Source: Candidatus Aegiribacteria sp.
Lineage (GTDB): Bacteria; Fermentibacterota; Fermentibacteria; Fermentibacterales; JCC-6
Reading direction: 5' to 3'
NCBI GenBank assembly: GCA_030600545.1
Contig: JAUVLV010000009.1
Span: forward strand, 1 to 57,335
DNA: 57,335 bases
Below are positions 45,716 through 54,696 of the stretch, one piece after another. Position numbers and translations under genes: made by a program. The notes under the pieces were generated by a model. It ran no database searches. It saw nothing but the letters and a program-made list of their open reading frames with translations, and was not told where the DNA came from. Within the stretch, counting starts at the first letter, position 1, and each line of letters begins with the position of its first letter.

Positions 45716-47758
45716 TTGAGAATCCTGAGAATTCCCGGATATGCTGTTATGCTCGTGCTGCTCCTCGTACTGGCTTCCGGCAGATTCCTCCGCAGTGGTA
45801 TAAACTCCCAGGACCCGGTTATTCTTCTTATTGGAACAGGCCTGCTTCTGCTCTCGGCAGCACTTGCAATGCTGGTTCAGAAGAAAATTACATGGACAGA
45901 TGGCAAAATTACGATCTACTGGATCTGTGCGGGTCTTCTTTTAAGCGTACAACTTACGGGAGGCTCCGGCAGTATTTTTTATTCAGCCTATCTGTTGTTC
46001 CTGATGTGGGCATCATTGCCTTCAGTAGCAGGGGTGGCGACTGAACTCGGCCTTCTTATTGGCTTTATTGAGGCTTTCTCTCTTCTGAATGCCTCGATCT
46101 GGATAGGAGGTGATTCCTTTATTTCCAGGCTTATTCCATTACTTCTACCGGCATTGAAAGCACTTCTCGTTCCTTTCGTTTTCGGACTGGCTTCGGACTG
46201 GCTCATGGAAAGGGAATTCTCTTCAGGAAAGCCTGAATCCCCGGTTAAACCCTGTAAAACACCGAAAAGGGATAAAATTTCTTCGTCGATTGATTCAAAT
46301 ACTCTGTACCCTATTCTTCAGATTATGCATAGGAACAGCGGAGCGAATTCAACGTGTTTCTTTGTTCGAAGCAATGATGGCTGCTTTCGTCTGGCAGAGT
46401 ACATCGCGGAGGATAATACAATTATTTCCAGGTTCATGCTCCCTTCCCAGCACCGGCTTGCAAGAATTGCGGAGAACAGCAAAGAAACCTTCTCAATCAG
46501 AGTAAACTCCAGGGAAGAGCGGTCTGAGCTTACGCCTTACCGTATTCCGCGACCTGCAAATGAGGAGCCGCTCTGGATCATCCTGTGCCCTTTAAGGAAA
46601 GATAACATGCTGAATGGTTTTCTGCTTCAGGATTTTTCGAGAGACAGACCATCTGAAAGCACTATTTCCGACCTGAAGAGCCTTTCCGTAATTTTTCAGG
46701 GATCAGGCAGCAAAAAATCTTTTCCCCCTGCGGATGACTCCTTATGGATGTCAAAGCTCGTTTCCGCATGCAATGAAGACAGTCTGGATAAAACCGTACA
46801 CGGAATGGCTGAGATCCTCTCAGAGATAGTACCTGACTCCACTATTTCCATAGCTGATGTTGACATTCAGAACAGCAGAACAAGGGTATGGGTCTCCAGG
46901 GGGCCACTTGCCAGGTGGCGCCGGGGGAAGATTTTTAACAGTACCGATGGAATTGCTGGATGGATTGTTAAAAACAGGGTTCCCTGCAAACGTTCAAGAA
47001 TAAGGTACGGAGAAAAGAATGTATATGCATTCACTGCTGAATCAGACACGCGCAATAGAACGGGAAGCTGTATGGGGGTTCCCGTAGTCAGAGACGGTAT
47101 AGTTATCGCCCTTATCATGGCAGAACATGAAGATGATAGTGCTTTCATGCAGCATCATGAAGGAATTCTGCTTTCAGCAGCAGCAATGTTCTCAATGAGG
47201 GAGGAGCTTGCCGGTCTGAGACACAGGTTCATGAATATTTCGGGAATGGATACTCTAACGGGTCTTCCGGGCATAACCCTTCTTGACAATCACTTGCATC
47301 AGATGGCGAAAGAGGTGCAGACATACGGCTGGAATGTAGGTGTTATTGTAGCGGATTTAGATGAATTTGATTCATTTAACAAAATGCTTGGCTACAACGA
47401 GGGGGACAGCCTTCTTTCGAATGCAGCAGATCTTTTCCGTGACTGTTTCTCAGATGATGTGTTCATCGCCAGGATAGGACCGGACAGTTTCGCAGCCTGT
47501 ATTCCCAGGGCAGGAAAAGCTGTGATGGAAGCCATGAGCCAGAGAGCGACAGACGCCCTTTCGTTCGAATACAGAAAAAGGACATCTGACTCTTCCGTAT
47601 CGGTATCCGCTTCTGTTGGGAGTGTTTACACCCACGTTAACAGAAAGGTTCTGCTCTTAACCGGGGAAGCGGAAAAAATTGCTTCTGAAGCTTCAGCTAC
47701 CGGCCCGGGGACCTGTATTGTTAGAAAAATCGGGCTTTCAGTACCCGAGAAAAGATGA
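45716..47758 (+). CDS. Membrane GAF-GGDEF-like protein with degenerate active site
   Basis: This 680-residue protein starts with TTG behind GGAGAG. Residues 1-165 contain about five membrane helices. Two GAF-like regions follow (about 190-330 and 345-500, with KTVHGMAEILSEIVPDSTIS). The C-terminal GGDEF-fold (about 515-675) begins MDTLTGLPGITLLDNHL and keeps DLDEFDSFNKMLGYNEGD, but the GG(D/E)EF loop itself reads RIGPDSF. Two of five positions are altered, so diguanylate cyclase activity is doubtful and it may bind nucleotide as a sensor. It overlaps the VanZ-like gene by ATGA. Confidence 0.85.
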   Translation: MRILRIPGYAVMLVLLLVLASGRFLRSGINSQDPVILLIGTGLLLLSAALAMLVQKKITWTDGKITIYWICAGLLLSVQLTGGSGSIFYSAYLLFLMWASLPSVAGVATELGLLIGFIEAFSLLNASIWIGGDSFISRLIPLLLPALKALLVPFVFGLASDWLMEREFSSGKPESPVKPCKTPKRDKISSSIDSNTLYPILQIMHRNSGANSTCFFVRSNDGCFRLAEYIAEDNTIISRFMLPSQHRLARIAENSKETFSIRVNSREERSELTPYRIPRPANEEPLWIILCPLRKDNMLNGFLLQDFSRDRPSESTISDLKSLSVIFQGSGSKKSFPPADDSLWMSKLVSACNEDSLDKTVHGMAEILSEIVPDSTISIADVDIQNSRTRVWVSRGPLARWRRGKIFNSTDGIAGWIVKNRVPCKRSRIRYGEKNVYAFTAESDTRNRTGSCMGVPVVRDGIVIALIMAEHEDDSAFMQHHEGILLSAAAMFSMREELAGLRHRFMNISGMDTLTGLPGITLLDNHLHQMAKEVQTYGWNVGVIVADLDEFDSFNKMLGYNEGDSLLSNAADLFRDCFSDDVFIARIGPDSFAACIPRAGKAVMEAMSQRATDALSFEYRKRTSDSSVSVSASVGSVYTHVNRKVLLLTGEAEKIASEASATGPGTCIVRKIGLSVPEKR

Positions 47759-48165
47759 TGACAGCGAAGAGTTACTTAAATACAGCAGCAAAAAGAGGTT
47801 TCCTGCTTTTAATGCTGGGAGGGATATTCTACCTCAGCGATCAGCCTTCACTGAAAGTGATTCCTCATCTTTTCCCTCATCAGGACAAAGTTCTTCACAC
47901 AGGAATGTTCTTTCTTCTGTTTATTTCAATGATCATCAACCGGGATCTATGCCGGGGCTTTCATCCCGTTCCGGTCCTTTTCGCATCCGGCGTCATTTAT
48001 GCTGTCAGTGACGAGATCCATCAGAGCTTTGTCCCCGGAAGAGATTGCTCAGCAGGGGATCTGATTGCGGACATTGTCGGGCTCACGATTGGTCTTTTCG
48101 TTTATTTGTATTATTGTAATGTGCAACTGAAAAAGACTGAATCTTCTTATTGGGATTCTTCTTGA
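47755..48165 (+). CDS. VanZ-family membrane protein
   Basis: This 136-residue protein has three to four hydrophobic helices and the VanZ-like pattern HQDKVLHTGMFFLL near 43-56 and YAVSDEIHQSFVPGRDCS near 82-99, with conserved Asp-Glu-His-Gln. The family includes the teicoplanin-resistance protein VanZ, but most members are of unknown role. Coupled to the GGDEF-like gene through ATGA. Confidence 0.85.
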   Translation: MMTAKSYLNTAAKRGFLLLMLGGIFYLSDQPSLKVIPHLFPHQDKVLHTGMFFLLFISMIINRDLCRGFHPVPVLFASGVIYAVSDEIHQSFVPGRDCSAGDLIADIVGLTIGLFVYLYYCNVQLKKTESSYWDSS

Positions 48166-48190
48166 CATTAAATACTATTTCGTTAAGATT
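48162..48190 (+). promoter_or_regulatory. Possible promoter of the lipoprotein/LysM pair
   Basis: TTGACA (48162-48167) overlaps the VanZ-like stop; a weak -10 AAGATT follows after 17 bases. The lipoprotein ATG lies about 100 bases downstream. Confidence 0.45.
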
Positions 48191-48291
48191 CTATATTGGT
48201 GTTTAGCCGTACGAGTATATGAAAATGTATGCGTACATTTGTATTGTCGTAAGTAACTTAAAACGAACGAAATCGAGAGGAGGTGCCAGGT

Positions 48292-48564
48292 ATGCTCAAG
48301 GCGAGAACAAAATGGTTCTGTCTTGGACTCCTGAGCGTGTCTTTGCTGTTTGCAGCATGTGGACCAAGCGCCGCAGAACTTCGGGCAAGAGACGATGCCC
48401 GTGCAGCGGCTCTAGCTGCGGAAGCCAGAGCAGATGGCCTTGAGGAAGAACTCGAAACTCTTCCAGGTCACATTGCTGATGAACTTGAACAGATTACTGC
48501 TCTTGAAGCGGAACTTGCTGAACTTCAGCAGGAATATCATGCACTCGGCGGCGGAAGCCGTTAG
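48292..48564 (+). CDS. Small coiled-coil lipoprotein
   Basis: This 90-residue protein has a lipobox Cys near residue 20 (LFAACGPS) and is otherwise one long helix of Ala, Glu and Leu heptads (AELRARDDARAAALAAEA), a coiled coil. ATG at 48292 is eight bases from AGAGGAGG; the GTG at 48283 lies inside that ribosome site. The next gene, 18 bases on, also has a coiled coil followed by LysM domains, so they may work as a pair at the cell wall. Confidence 0.8.
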   Translation: MLKARTKWFCLGLLSVSLLFAACGPSAAELRARDDARAAALAAEARADGLEEELETLPGHIADELEQITALEAELAELQQEYHALGGGSR

Positions 48565-48582
48565 CAAGGAAAGGGGAAACCA

Positions 48583-49257
48583 GTGAAGCGTACAATAGTA
48601 TTAGCTCTTATGATTTGCCTCGGCCTTGCTTCAACAGGTCTTGCAAAGACCTGGACTGCCGAGGAGCTTTCAGCGTATTCACAAGCTGAAATCGAAGCAA
48701 TGGGAAATGATAACATTCATCTTCAGATCGCATACTGGGAATGGAGAAAATCCGAGGCCGATGCCCGCACAAACGAGCTTGAGCCTCAGGTTCTTCCTCT
48801 CAGAGAAGAACTTGTAATCGTTGATGCCAGAATCGCTGAGCTCACAAGCGAGATCAACGCCCTAAGGGCCGAGATCGCACGTTTGCGTAGCGCCGGCGTC
48901 CGGCATACAATTCTTGATGGAGAATGTCTCTGGATAATTGCATCCTATCACTACAACTACGGTGATGGTTCGCAGTGGCCTCTCATCTACGAACGCAACC
49001 GCGATACAATAACTGATGCCAACCTTATCTATGCGGGACATACTCTCTGGGTACCGCTGCCTATGCTCAACAGTTACACAGTTATCGAGGGGGATTTCCT
49101 CGGTAAGATTGCTGGATTCAGCAGAGTTTACGATGACAGAGGCATGTGGCCCCAGCTTTACGAAGCTAATCGCAACATAATCAGCGATCCTAACCTGATC
49201 TATCCTGGACAGGTTCTTAACATTACTCGCTCGGGGAGTTTCGGAGGATCACGCTAG
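48583..49257 (+). CDS. Exported coiled-coil protein with two LysM domains
   Basis: This 224-residue protein has a signal peptide (LALMICLGLASTGLA), a helical region with heptad Leu/Ile repeats (about 55-105), and two LysM domains (about 108-160 and 165-215), each with the pattern G-x-x-x-x-x-I-x-G then ANL/PNLIY-x-G. LysM binds peptidoglycan or chitin-type glycans. GTG start behind AAGGGG. It is the likely partner of the upstream lipoprotein and ends at a strong terminator. Confidence 0.9.
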   Translation: MKRTIVLALMICLGLASTGLAKTWTAEELSAYSQAEIEAMGNDNIHLQIAYWEWRKSEADARTNELEPQVLPLREELVIVDARIAELTSEINALRAEIARLRSAGVRHTILDGECLWIIASYHYNYGDGSQWPLIYERNRDTITDANLIYAGHTLWVPLPMLNSYTVIEGDFLGKIAGFSRVYDDRGMWPQLYEANRNIISDPNLIYPGQVLNITRSGSFGGSR

Positions 49258-49275
49258 AATTATCAGCGAATATGG

Positions 49276-49312
49276 AAGGCTCTTCACAGTTTCTGTGGAG
49301 AGCCTTTCTTTA
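49276..49312 (+). terminator. Rho-independent terminator
   Basis: AAGGCTCTTCACAG (49276-49289) pairs with CTGTGGAGAGCCTT (49293-49306), one G-T, three-base loop, followed by TCTTTAT. It ends the LysM transcript just before phoH. Confidence 0.88.
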
Positions 49313-49330
49313 TCTGAAAGTATTTACTGA

Positions 49331-50293
49331 ATGAAAGATCTTTCAACAGAAGACGGGAAAATTCTTCTTCCCGGGGAATCCGCAGCTAAGATTTTCGGAA
49401 CTGGAGATATAAACCTTCGGAATATATGCAGATCTCTTGATATCAAAGCTGTTTACAGAGACGGAATTCTTAACATCTCCGGCAGCAAAATAGCAGTAAA
49501 GAAAGCGAAGGCCGTTATTGCAAGGCTTGAACACGAGCTTAATGCCGCCGGCCTCCTGAGCGACCACAGTATTGATGCTGCATTGAGCTTCCCTGAAAAG
49601 CATGACGTATCTCTTGAGCTTTCTGTTCCGGGGCGCGCCGGGAGGATTCTTCCAAAAACCTCGGGGCAGGAAGAATATATGCGTTCTATCAGAAGTTCAG
49701 AAATAGTCTTCTGCATAGGTCCGGCGGGCACCGGGAAGACTTTTCTTGCAGTTGCGAGCGCCGTGCGCGCGCTAACTGACGGTGAAGTTGAGAGAATAAT
49801 CATTTCAAGGCCTGCTGTTGAAGCGGGAGAAAGCCTGGGGTTCCTCCCGGGAGACCTCCAGCAGAAGATAGATCCTTATCTGAAACCCGTATACGATGCT
49901 CTCGATGACACTCTGTCCCCGGCAAGGGTACGCCGATCAATAGACAACAGAATTATTGAAGTTGCCCCCCTCGCATATATGAGAGGAAGAACTCTTAACA
50001 ACGCTTTCGTTATCCTTGATGAGGCACAGAACACCACCATAACACAGCTTAAGATGTTCCTGACAAGGCTCGGATACGGTTCCAGGGCGATCATAACGGG
50101 CGACATTACACAGATAGACTTGAAACCAACGTCATCTTCCGGCCTCGTTTTAATAAGAAAAATTCTTTCGGGTATAGAAGGAATCGATTTCACGTACCTT
50201 GACCAGAACGATGTTGTAAGACATCCTCTTGTCCAGAGAATTATTGAAGCTTTCCAACGCGATTCAGATGAAGGCAAAAAGGACCTGCAGTGA
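49331..50293 (+). CDS. phoH: PhoH-family ATPase
   Basis: This 320-residue protein has an N-terminal KH-like domain (about 25-70) and a P-loop ATPase with GPAGTGKTFLA near 135-145, the PhoH signature IISRPAVEAGESLGFLPGD near 156-174, and VILDEAQNTT near 233. Its role in RNA metabolism is suggested by family and by the neighbours ybeY and pgpH. The ATG lies 18 bases after a terminator, so the promoter must overlap the LysM 3' region or lie just before it. Confidence 0.93.
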   Translation: MKDLSTEDGKILLPGESAAKIFGTGDINLRNICRSLDIKAVYRDGILNISGSKIAVKKAKAVIARLEHELNAAGLLSDHSIDAALSFPEKHDVSLELSVPGRAGRILPKTSGQEEYMRSIRSSEIVFCIGPAGTGKTFLAVASAVRALTDGEVERIIISRPAVEAGESLGFLPGDLQQKIDPYLKPVYDALDDTLSPARVRRSIDNRIIEVAPLAYMRGRTLNNAFVILDEAQNTTITQLKMFLTRLGYGSRAIITGDITQIDLKPTSSSGLVLIRKILSGIEGIDFTYLDQNDVVRHPLVQRIIEAFQRDSDEGKKDLQ

Positions 50294-50336
50294 CAGTCGT
50301 TTTCAGGTTTCACGCATCTCAGAATCCTTCATCATA

Positions 50337-52352
50337 ATGAAGATAAAAAACATACTTATCGGCAGCATTATTGCTGTTGTCTTCATAGGTGCCTTTTACG
50401 CGTTTTTCATTCCTGACCATCATATTATTGATCTTAATCTTACTATCGGGCAGACTCTCCCTCATGATATCGTTGCTCCCTTTGATTTCAATCTCCCATA
50501 CCATGAGGATGAATTCGCTGAAATTCGCGATGGAATGCTCGAATCGATCCCTGTACATCTGAAGTACGATGAAACTGTCTGGCAACCCCTGAGGGACAGG
50601 CTTTATCCCCTGATGCTTCTGTCAACTTACGATTCATCCTTCGCAAGAGGTATGATTGAGGAACTTTCATCAATTTACGAAGATGGTGTGTTCAACCTTG
50701 ATCATATGCGTGAGTTCTACGATGGAGAACAGGCCGTTATACTGAGCTCCTCCGGCTCAGAGGACAAACAGCTTTTCGATCTGAACGAAATAGAGGACGT
50801 AAGAGAAATTCTTGAAATAAGGATGGGAAGATGGGATCTCTCCAGCAATCATCTCGATGAGATATCCTCCATTCTTCTGCCCAATCTTATTGTGAACGAT
50901 TCCTCCAGGCAGGTTAACGCGGAAATCGCTGTTGCCGGGATCAGTAACATTGATACAACGATAACTGCGGGAAGTATCCTTCTGAAAGCGAACGAACCGG
51001 CGACTTCGAGAACTATCGAATACCTTGACCACCTGAAAGAAACCTCCATGGAAAGCCGCTTTTTTAAGCATGTTTCAAGTCTGCTGCTTCTCTTTATTTT
51101 ACTAATGGGAATAGCGTTCTTCTACATTCATGACATCATGCCAGATACATGGGAAGCAACTAACCGTTTTCTTCTCCTTGGTTTGATCTGGATAATATCC
51201 CTTACTACAACCGGAACTCTATGGCTGGTGCTTAAGAACAATACAGGTTATCCCTGTTATACGCTGGTTACATTCGGGGCAGCCATGACCAGTATTTTCT
51301 TTCACAGAAGACATGCGATCTTTTTCACCTTGATTTTCTCTTTGATTCTTGGCCTTGTCAATCCTCATCCTTACTCCGTTGTTCTGATTTCTGCTGTTTC
51401 AGGTATTCTGGCTACTCTAACCGTATGGGATGTCAGGGAAAGGCGCAGTGTACCTTTCGCGATAGGTCTGTCGGCAACGGGAGGTATTACTGTTTATCTT
51501 CTACTTCAGATGCTTAATACATCGCTCTATTCGTCCTCAATGATGGAATCAATCATTGGCCTTCTACTTGTTCCCTTTATTGGTATAGGTTCCTCAAATG
51601 CACTTCTTTTCCCTTTTGAACGAATTTTCGGAGTCTATACTGTCCTCTCCATCGATGAAGTAAACAAAACCGACCATCCTCTTCTCAAGCAGATGCGGGA
51701 TGTTGCGCCCGGAACATGGAATCATTCGCAGACTGTCGCTGAGCTTGCAAGCCGGGCAGCGGGAGCTGTTGATGCCTGGGAATCACTCGCTTCCGCAGGA
51801 GGATATTTCCACGACATAGGTAAGATAGTTACCCCGGAGCTGTTCATTGAGAATCAAAGAAACATGGTGAATCCTCATGACAGCATGAGCCCATGGGACA
51901 GCGCAAGAAAAATCATCACACATGTGAAAATTGGAGTAGAGCTTGCAGAAAAGGCAAAGATTCCCAGGGCAGTTATCGATATTATTCAGCAGCATCATGG
52001 AGTGGGTCTCACTAAATTCTTCTACAATAAGGCCCTGCAGGAATCAAATGATCCGGAAAGCGTGAAAAAAAGCGATTTTTCCTACCCCGGACCAAGACCC
52101 CTTACTGTAGAGGCAGCTATTGTCCTGCTTGCGGATCAGACGGCATCCATCACCAAAAATCTGACTTCTCCAGATGAAGTAGCTGAACTGGTTGCCAGGA
52201 TTGTGGATCAGAAAGACCTTGATGGAGAACTTGATGACTGTCATCTTACTCGAAGAAATCTTAAGACAATTGTGAAAGTTTTCACGTTAGTTCTGGAAAG
52301 TAAATTTTACAAAAGGGTAGACAATTATCCAATTGGGGATTCAAATGGCTGA
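50337..52352 (+). CDS. pgpH: 7TM-HD domain c-di-AMP phosphodiesterase-like (PgpH/YqfF)
   Basis: About 671 residues: an N-terminal helix, an extracellular domain of about 230 residues, seven membrane helices (about 240-450), and a cytoplasmic HD domain with GTWNHSQTVAELASRA near 460, YFHDIGKIVTPE near 490 and QQHHGVG near 552. PgpH-type proteins hydrolyse c-di-AMP to pApA. ATG at 50337 chosen because it begins the helix; an upstream Met lies inside phoH. Position between phoH and ybeY is typical. Confidence 0.9.
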   Translation: MKIKNILIGSIIAVVFIGAFYAFFIPDHHIIDLNLTIGQTLPHDIVAPFDFNLPYHEDEFAEIRDGMLESIPVHLKYDETVWQPLRDRLYPLMLLSTYDSSFARGMIEELSSIYEDGVFNLDHMREFYDGEQAVILSSSGSEDKQLFDLNEIEDVREILEIRMGRWDLSSNHLDEISSILLPNLIVNDSSRQVNAEIAVAGISNIDTTITAGSILLKANEPATSRTIEYLDHLKETSMESRFFKHVSSLLLLFILLMGIAFFYIHDIMPDTWEATNRFLLLGLIWIISLTTTGTLWLVLKNNTGYPCYTLVTFGAAMTSIFFHRRHAIFFTLIFSLILGLVNPHPYSVVLISAVSGILATLTVWDVRERRSVPFAIGLSATGGITVYLLLQMLNTSLYSSSMMESIIGLLLVPFIGIGSSNALLFPFERIFGVYTVLSIDEVNKTDHPLLKQMRDVAPGTWNHSQTVAELASRAAGAVDAWESLASAGGYFHDIGKIVTPELFIENQRNMVNPHDSMSPWDSARKIITHVKIGVELAEKAKIPRAVIDIIQQHHGVGLTKFFYNKALQESNDPESVKKSDFSYPGPRPLTVEAAIVLLADQTASITKNLTSPDEVAELVARIVDQKDLDGELDDCHLTRRNLKTIVKVFTLVLESKFYKRVDNYPIGDSNG

Positions 52353-52734
52353 CATCAGCATAATCCTTGAAAATGCCGGATTCTGTAAGGATGAACTGGA
52401 AAAACTGGTAGGGAACCAGATCGATGGTTCCGTTGAAATTGTCCTTGCTGATCCGGGTTATCTGAGAATCCTTAACAGGAAGTACCGTCACATTGACAGA
52501 ACCACTGATGTCCTTACTTTTGATCTGGCTCTTTGTGACGAGGACAGGCCTGAGGGGACGATCTTCGTTGACGGACGACTGTTCCCTCCCATTGAAGAAC
52601 TTCTTGAAAGGATCTTCCACGGGTATCTGCACCTTAAAGGATATTCACACAGCAACGAGAAGGACGCCGGTATTATGAGACGGAAAGTTAATTTTCTTGT
52701 TGCTAACTCTCTGAGAAACCAGGCTGAAAATTGA
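52345..52734 (+). CDS. ybeY: Endoribonuclease YbeY
   Basis: This 129-residue protein carries H-x3-H-x5-H as HGYLHLKGYSH near 92-102, the zinc site of the family, preceded by RKYRHIDRTTDVLTFDL near 44-60. YbeY matures 16S rRNA and takes part in ribosome quality control. The ATG at 52345 overlaps pgpH by eight bases, and its stop overlaps the TTG start of the next gene. Confidence 0.95.
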   Translation: MADISIILENAGFCKDELEKLVGNQIDGSVEIVLADPGYLRILNRKYRHIDRTTDVLTFDLALCDEDRPEGTIFVDGRLFPPIEELLERIFHGYLHLKGYSHSNEKDAGIMRRKVNFLVANSLRNQAEN

Positions 52735-53951
52735 TTACCGCTGCCGCACTGTATCTAGCAGGTCTTTTGATTTTGTTCCTTTCATCGGGAATCAGATCCT
52801 GCATACCTGAACTTACTCTCTCAGAGGGCAGGGATCCTTCCGAACGCAGACATGCAGCCATTTTTCACCTGCGTATACTCTGGCTGATGAATTTTGCCGG
52901 TACGATTCTCTCCGGAGCGGGCGCAATACTAATGGCAGGGGAGATTTCTTCATATATCTCCTTGTCATTCTTGGTTATAACACTCATCCTTGTTCTGGCT
53001 GCTTTTACTCTTTCTGTAATAATGCCGTCACTTATCGCAAAAAATAATGCCCTCCGGTTTCTGTCCATACTGAAGGCTCCCTACTTAATGATTTCTCTCC
53101 CATTCCGTCTGCCTGCTCTTCTTCTTTTCGGAAGAAACAGGAACAGTAATCCTGATTCTATTGACTGGTTTATCACCCCTCCGGATGTTATCTGGCTGGA
53201 ACGGCGCAGAGAAAAGGGTGATCCGGGGGAATTTGAAAAAGAGCAGGAACTCATGGACAGTATTATTGATTTCTCAGACAAGATCGTAAGGGAGGTCATG
53301 GTTCCACGGATCGACATGGTTTGCGTGGAAATAAAAGCAGACCTGTCAACAGTATTTGATGAACTGAAAAAAGCCGGGCACTCAAGAATACCCGTTTACG
53401 AAGAGAAGATAGACAACATCCAAGGAGTGCTGTATGCCAAGGATATTCTTGTTCTTCTCTCAAAAGATGATACGAATTTTGAGTTGAGAAACATTCTGAG
53501 GAAACCTTATTTTGTTCCCGAATACAAAAGAATCGATGAACTTCTTCGCGAGTTTCAGTCGAACAGAATACATATGGCTGTTGTGGTCGACGAATACGGA
53601 GGAACAGCGGGACTTGTCACGATAGAAGACATCATGGAAGAAGTTTTCGGTGAGATTCTTGATGAATACGACAAGGAAGCCCTTCTTATAAGAAAACTCG
53701 ATGACAATTCCTATATTCTGGATGCTCGCATACCCATTGACGACCTGAATGAACTCCTCGACACAACTTTCGAAGATGTCGGCTATGAAAGTCTCGGGGG
53801 TATGGTATACCAGCTTATGGGTAAAATTCCCCATCAGCAGGATGCTGCCGAGTTGTCAGGCTACCGATTCACCGTTGAACAGATAAAGGCGCAGCGAATT
53901 CTTTATGTCAGAGTAGAACCGGTCGGTATCGCGGGAGACAATGCAATCTAG
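52731..53951 (+). CDS. CBS-pair transport-associated membrane protein (CorC/HlyC-like)
   Basis: This 406-residue protein starts with TTG (TTGA overlap with ybeY). Three to four hydrophobic helices cover about 1-135. A CBS pair follows (about 175-300, EVMVPRIDMVCVE and DEYGGTAGLVTIED), then the C-terminal transporter-associated domain (about 310-395, GGMVYQLMGKIP). The layout fits CNNM/CorB/CorC-type Mg2+ or haemolysin-family proteins. The start codon TTG at 52731 keeps the operon compact. Confidence 0.88.
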   Translation: MITAAALYLAGLLILFLSSGIRSCIPELTLSEGRDPSERRHAAIFHLRILWLMNFAGTILSGAGAILMAGEISSYISLSFLVITLILVLAAFTLSVIMPSLIAKNNALRFLSILKAPYLMISLPFRLPALLLFGRNRNSNPDSIDWFITPPDVIWLERRREKGDPGEFEKEQELMDSIIDFSDKIVREVMVPRIDMVCVEIKADLSTVFDELKKAGHSRIPVYEEKIDNIQGVLYAKDILVLLSKDDTNFELRNILRKPYFVPEYKRIDELLREFQSNRIHMAVVVDEYGGTAGLVTIEDIMEEVFGEILDEYDKEALLIRKLDDNSYILDARIPIDDLNELLDTTFEDVGYESLGGMVYQLMGKIPHQQDAAELSGYRFTVEQIKAQRILYVRVEPVGIAGDNAI

Positions 53952-54696
53952 AGTTACAACTCCTTCATTTGTTATTCGCAGAGTTCGATGGAGTGAATCA
54001 TCACTGATACTGACTCTGTATTCGCTGGATTTCGGAAGGATATCTGCAATAGCCAAAGGAGCCCTCAGGCCAAAAAGCTCTTTTTACGGAAGGCTTGAGC
54101 TTCTCTCGATGGTGAACATATCTCTTTCCCGGCGAGAAGGCAGGGAAATGGATACTGCCACTGAAGCCACAGTCATTAACCATTATGAGTCAATCCGCAG
54201 CAATCCTGATGCTTTTGTTTATTCCTGTATTTTCATTGAATGGCTTTTAAACACTATCACTGGCAGCGAGCCATCTCATCCCATGTACCACCTGATAAGC
54301 GGCGTTCTTGATAACTTCGCCGCAGGCGCTCCCTACTGGCCTGTGTTATGTTCCGGAATCGAGAAGGCTCTGAGGCTTTCAGGCTTCGGTATGGAAATCG
54401 ACCGATGCACGCGATGTGGCGGGAATCCAGGAAAATCATCGATGTGGGACACAACTTCCGGTGGGATTGTCTGCAAGAACTGTAGTGACAATTCTGAAAA
54501 GATTCCTCCAGGGCTTATCGCATTCATACGTAAATCAAGAAGCAACAGGCTCGATGAAGTTCGTAATCTGAAACTCTGGCGGGGTGGATACAGACAATGT
54601 TTTGATCTCATGAGAAAATTCGCGGAAGTACATATGGAAACAAGAATGAAATTGAAATCACTTTCAGTACTGGAGGCTCTTGAAAATGACCGCTGA
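53941..54696 (+). CDS. recO: DNA repair protein RecO
   Basis: This 251-residue protein has an N-terminal OB fold (about 1-85, beginning FVIRRVRWSESSLILTLYS), a helical middle, and a zinc site CTRCGG near 154-160 with KNCSD near 177. RecO anneals and loads RecA with RecR. ATG at 53941 overlaps the CBS gene by 11 bases. The pairing ybeY-corC-recO-glyS is common. Confidence 0.92.
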   Translation: MQSRVTTPSFVIRRVRWSESSLILTLYSLDFGRISAIAKGALRPKSSFYGRLELLSMVNISLSRREGREMDTATEATVINHYESIRSNPDAFVYSCIFIEWLLNTITGSEPSHPMYHLISGVLDNFAAGAPYWPVLCSGIEKALRLSGFGMEIDRCTRCGGNPGKSSMWDTTSGGIVCKNCSDNSEKIPPGLIAFIRKSRSNRLDEVRNLKLWRGGYRQCFDLMRKFAEVHMETRMKLKSLSVLEALENDR

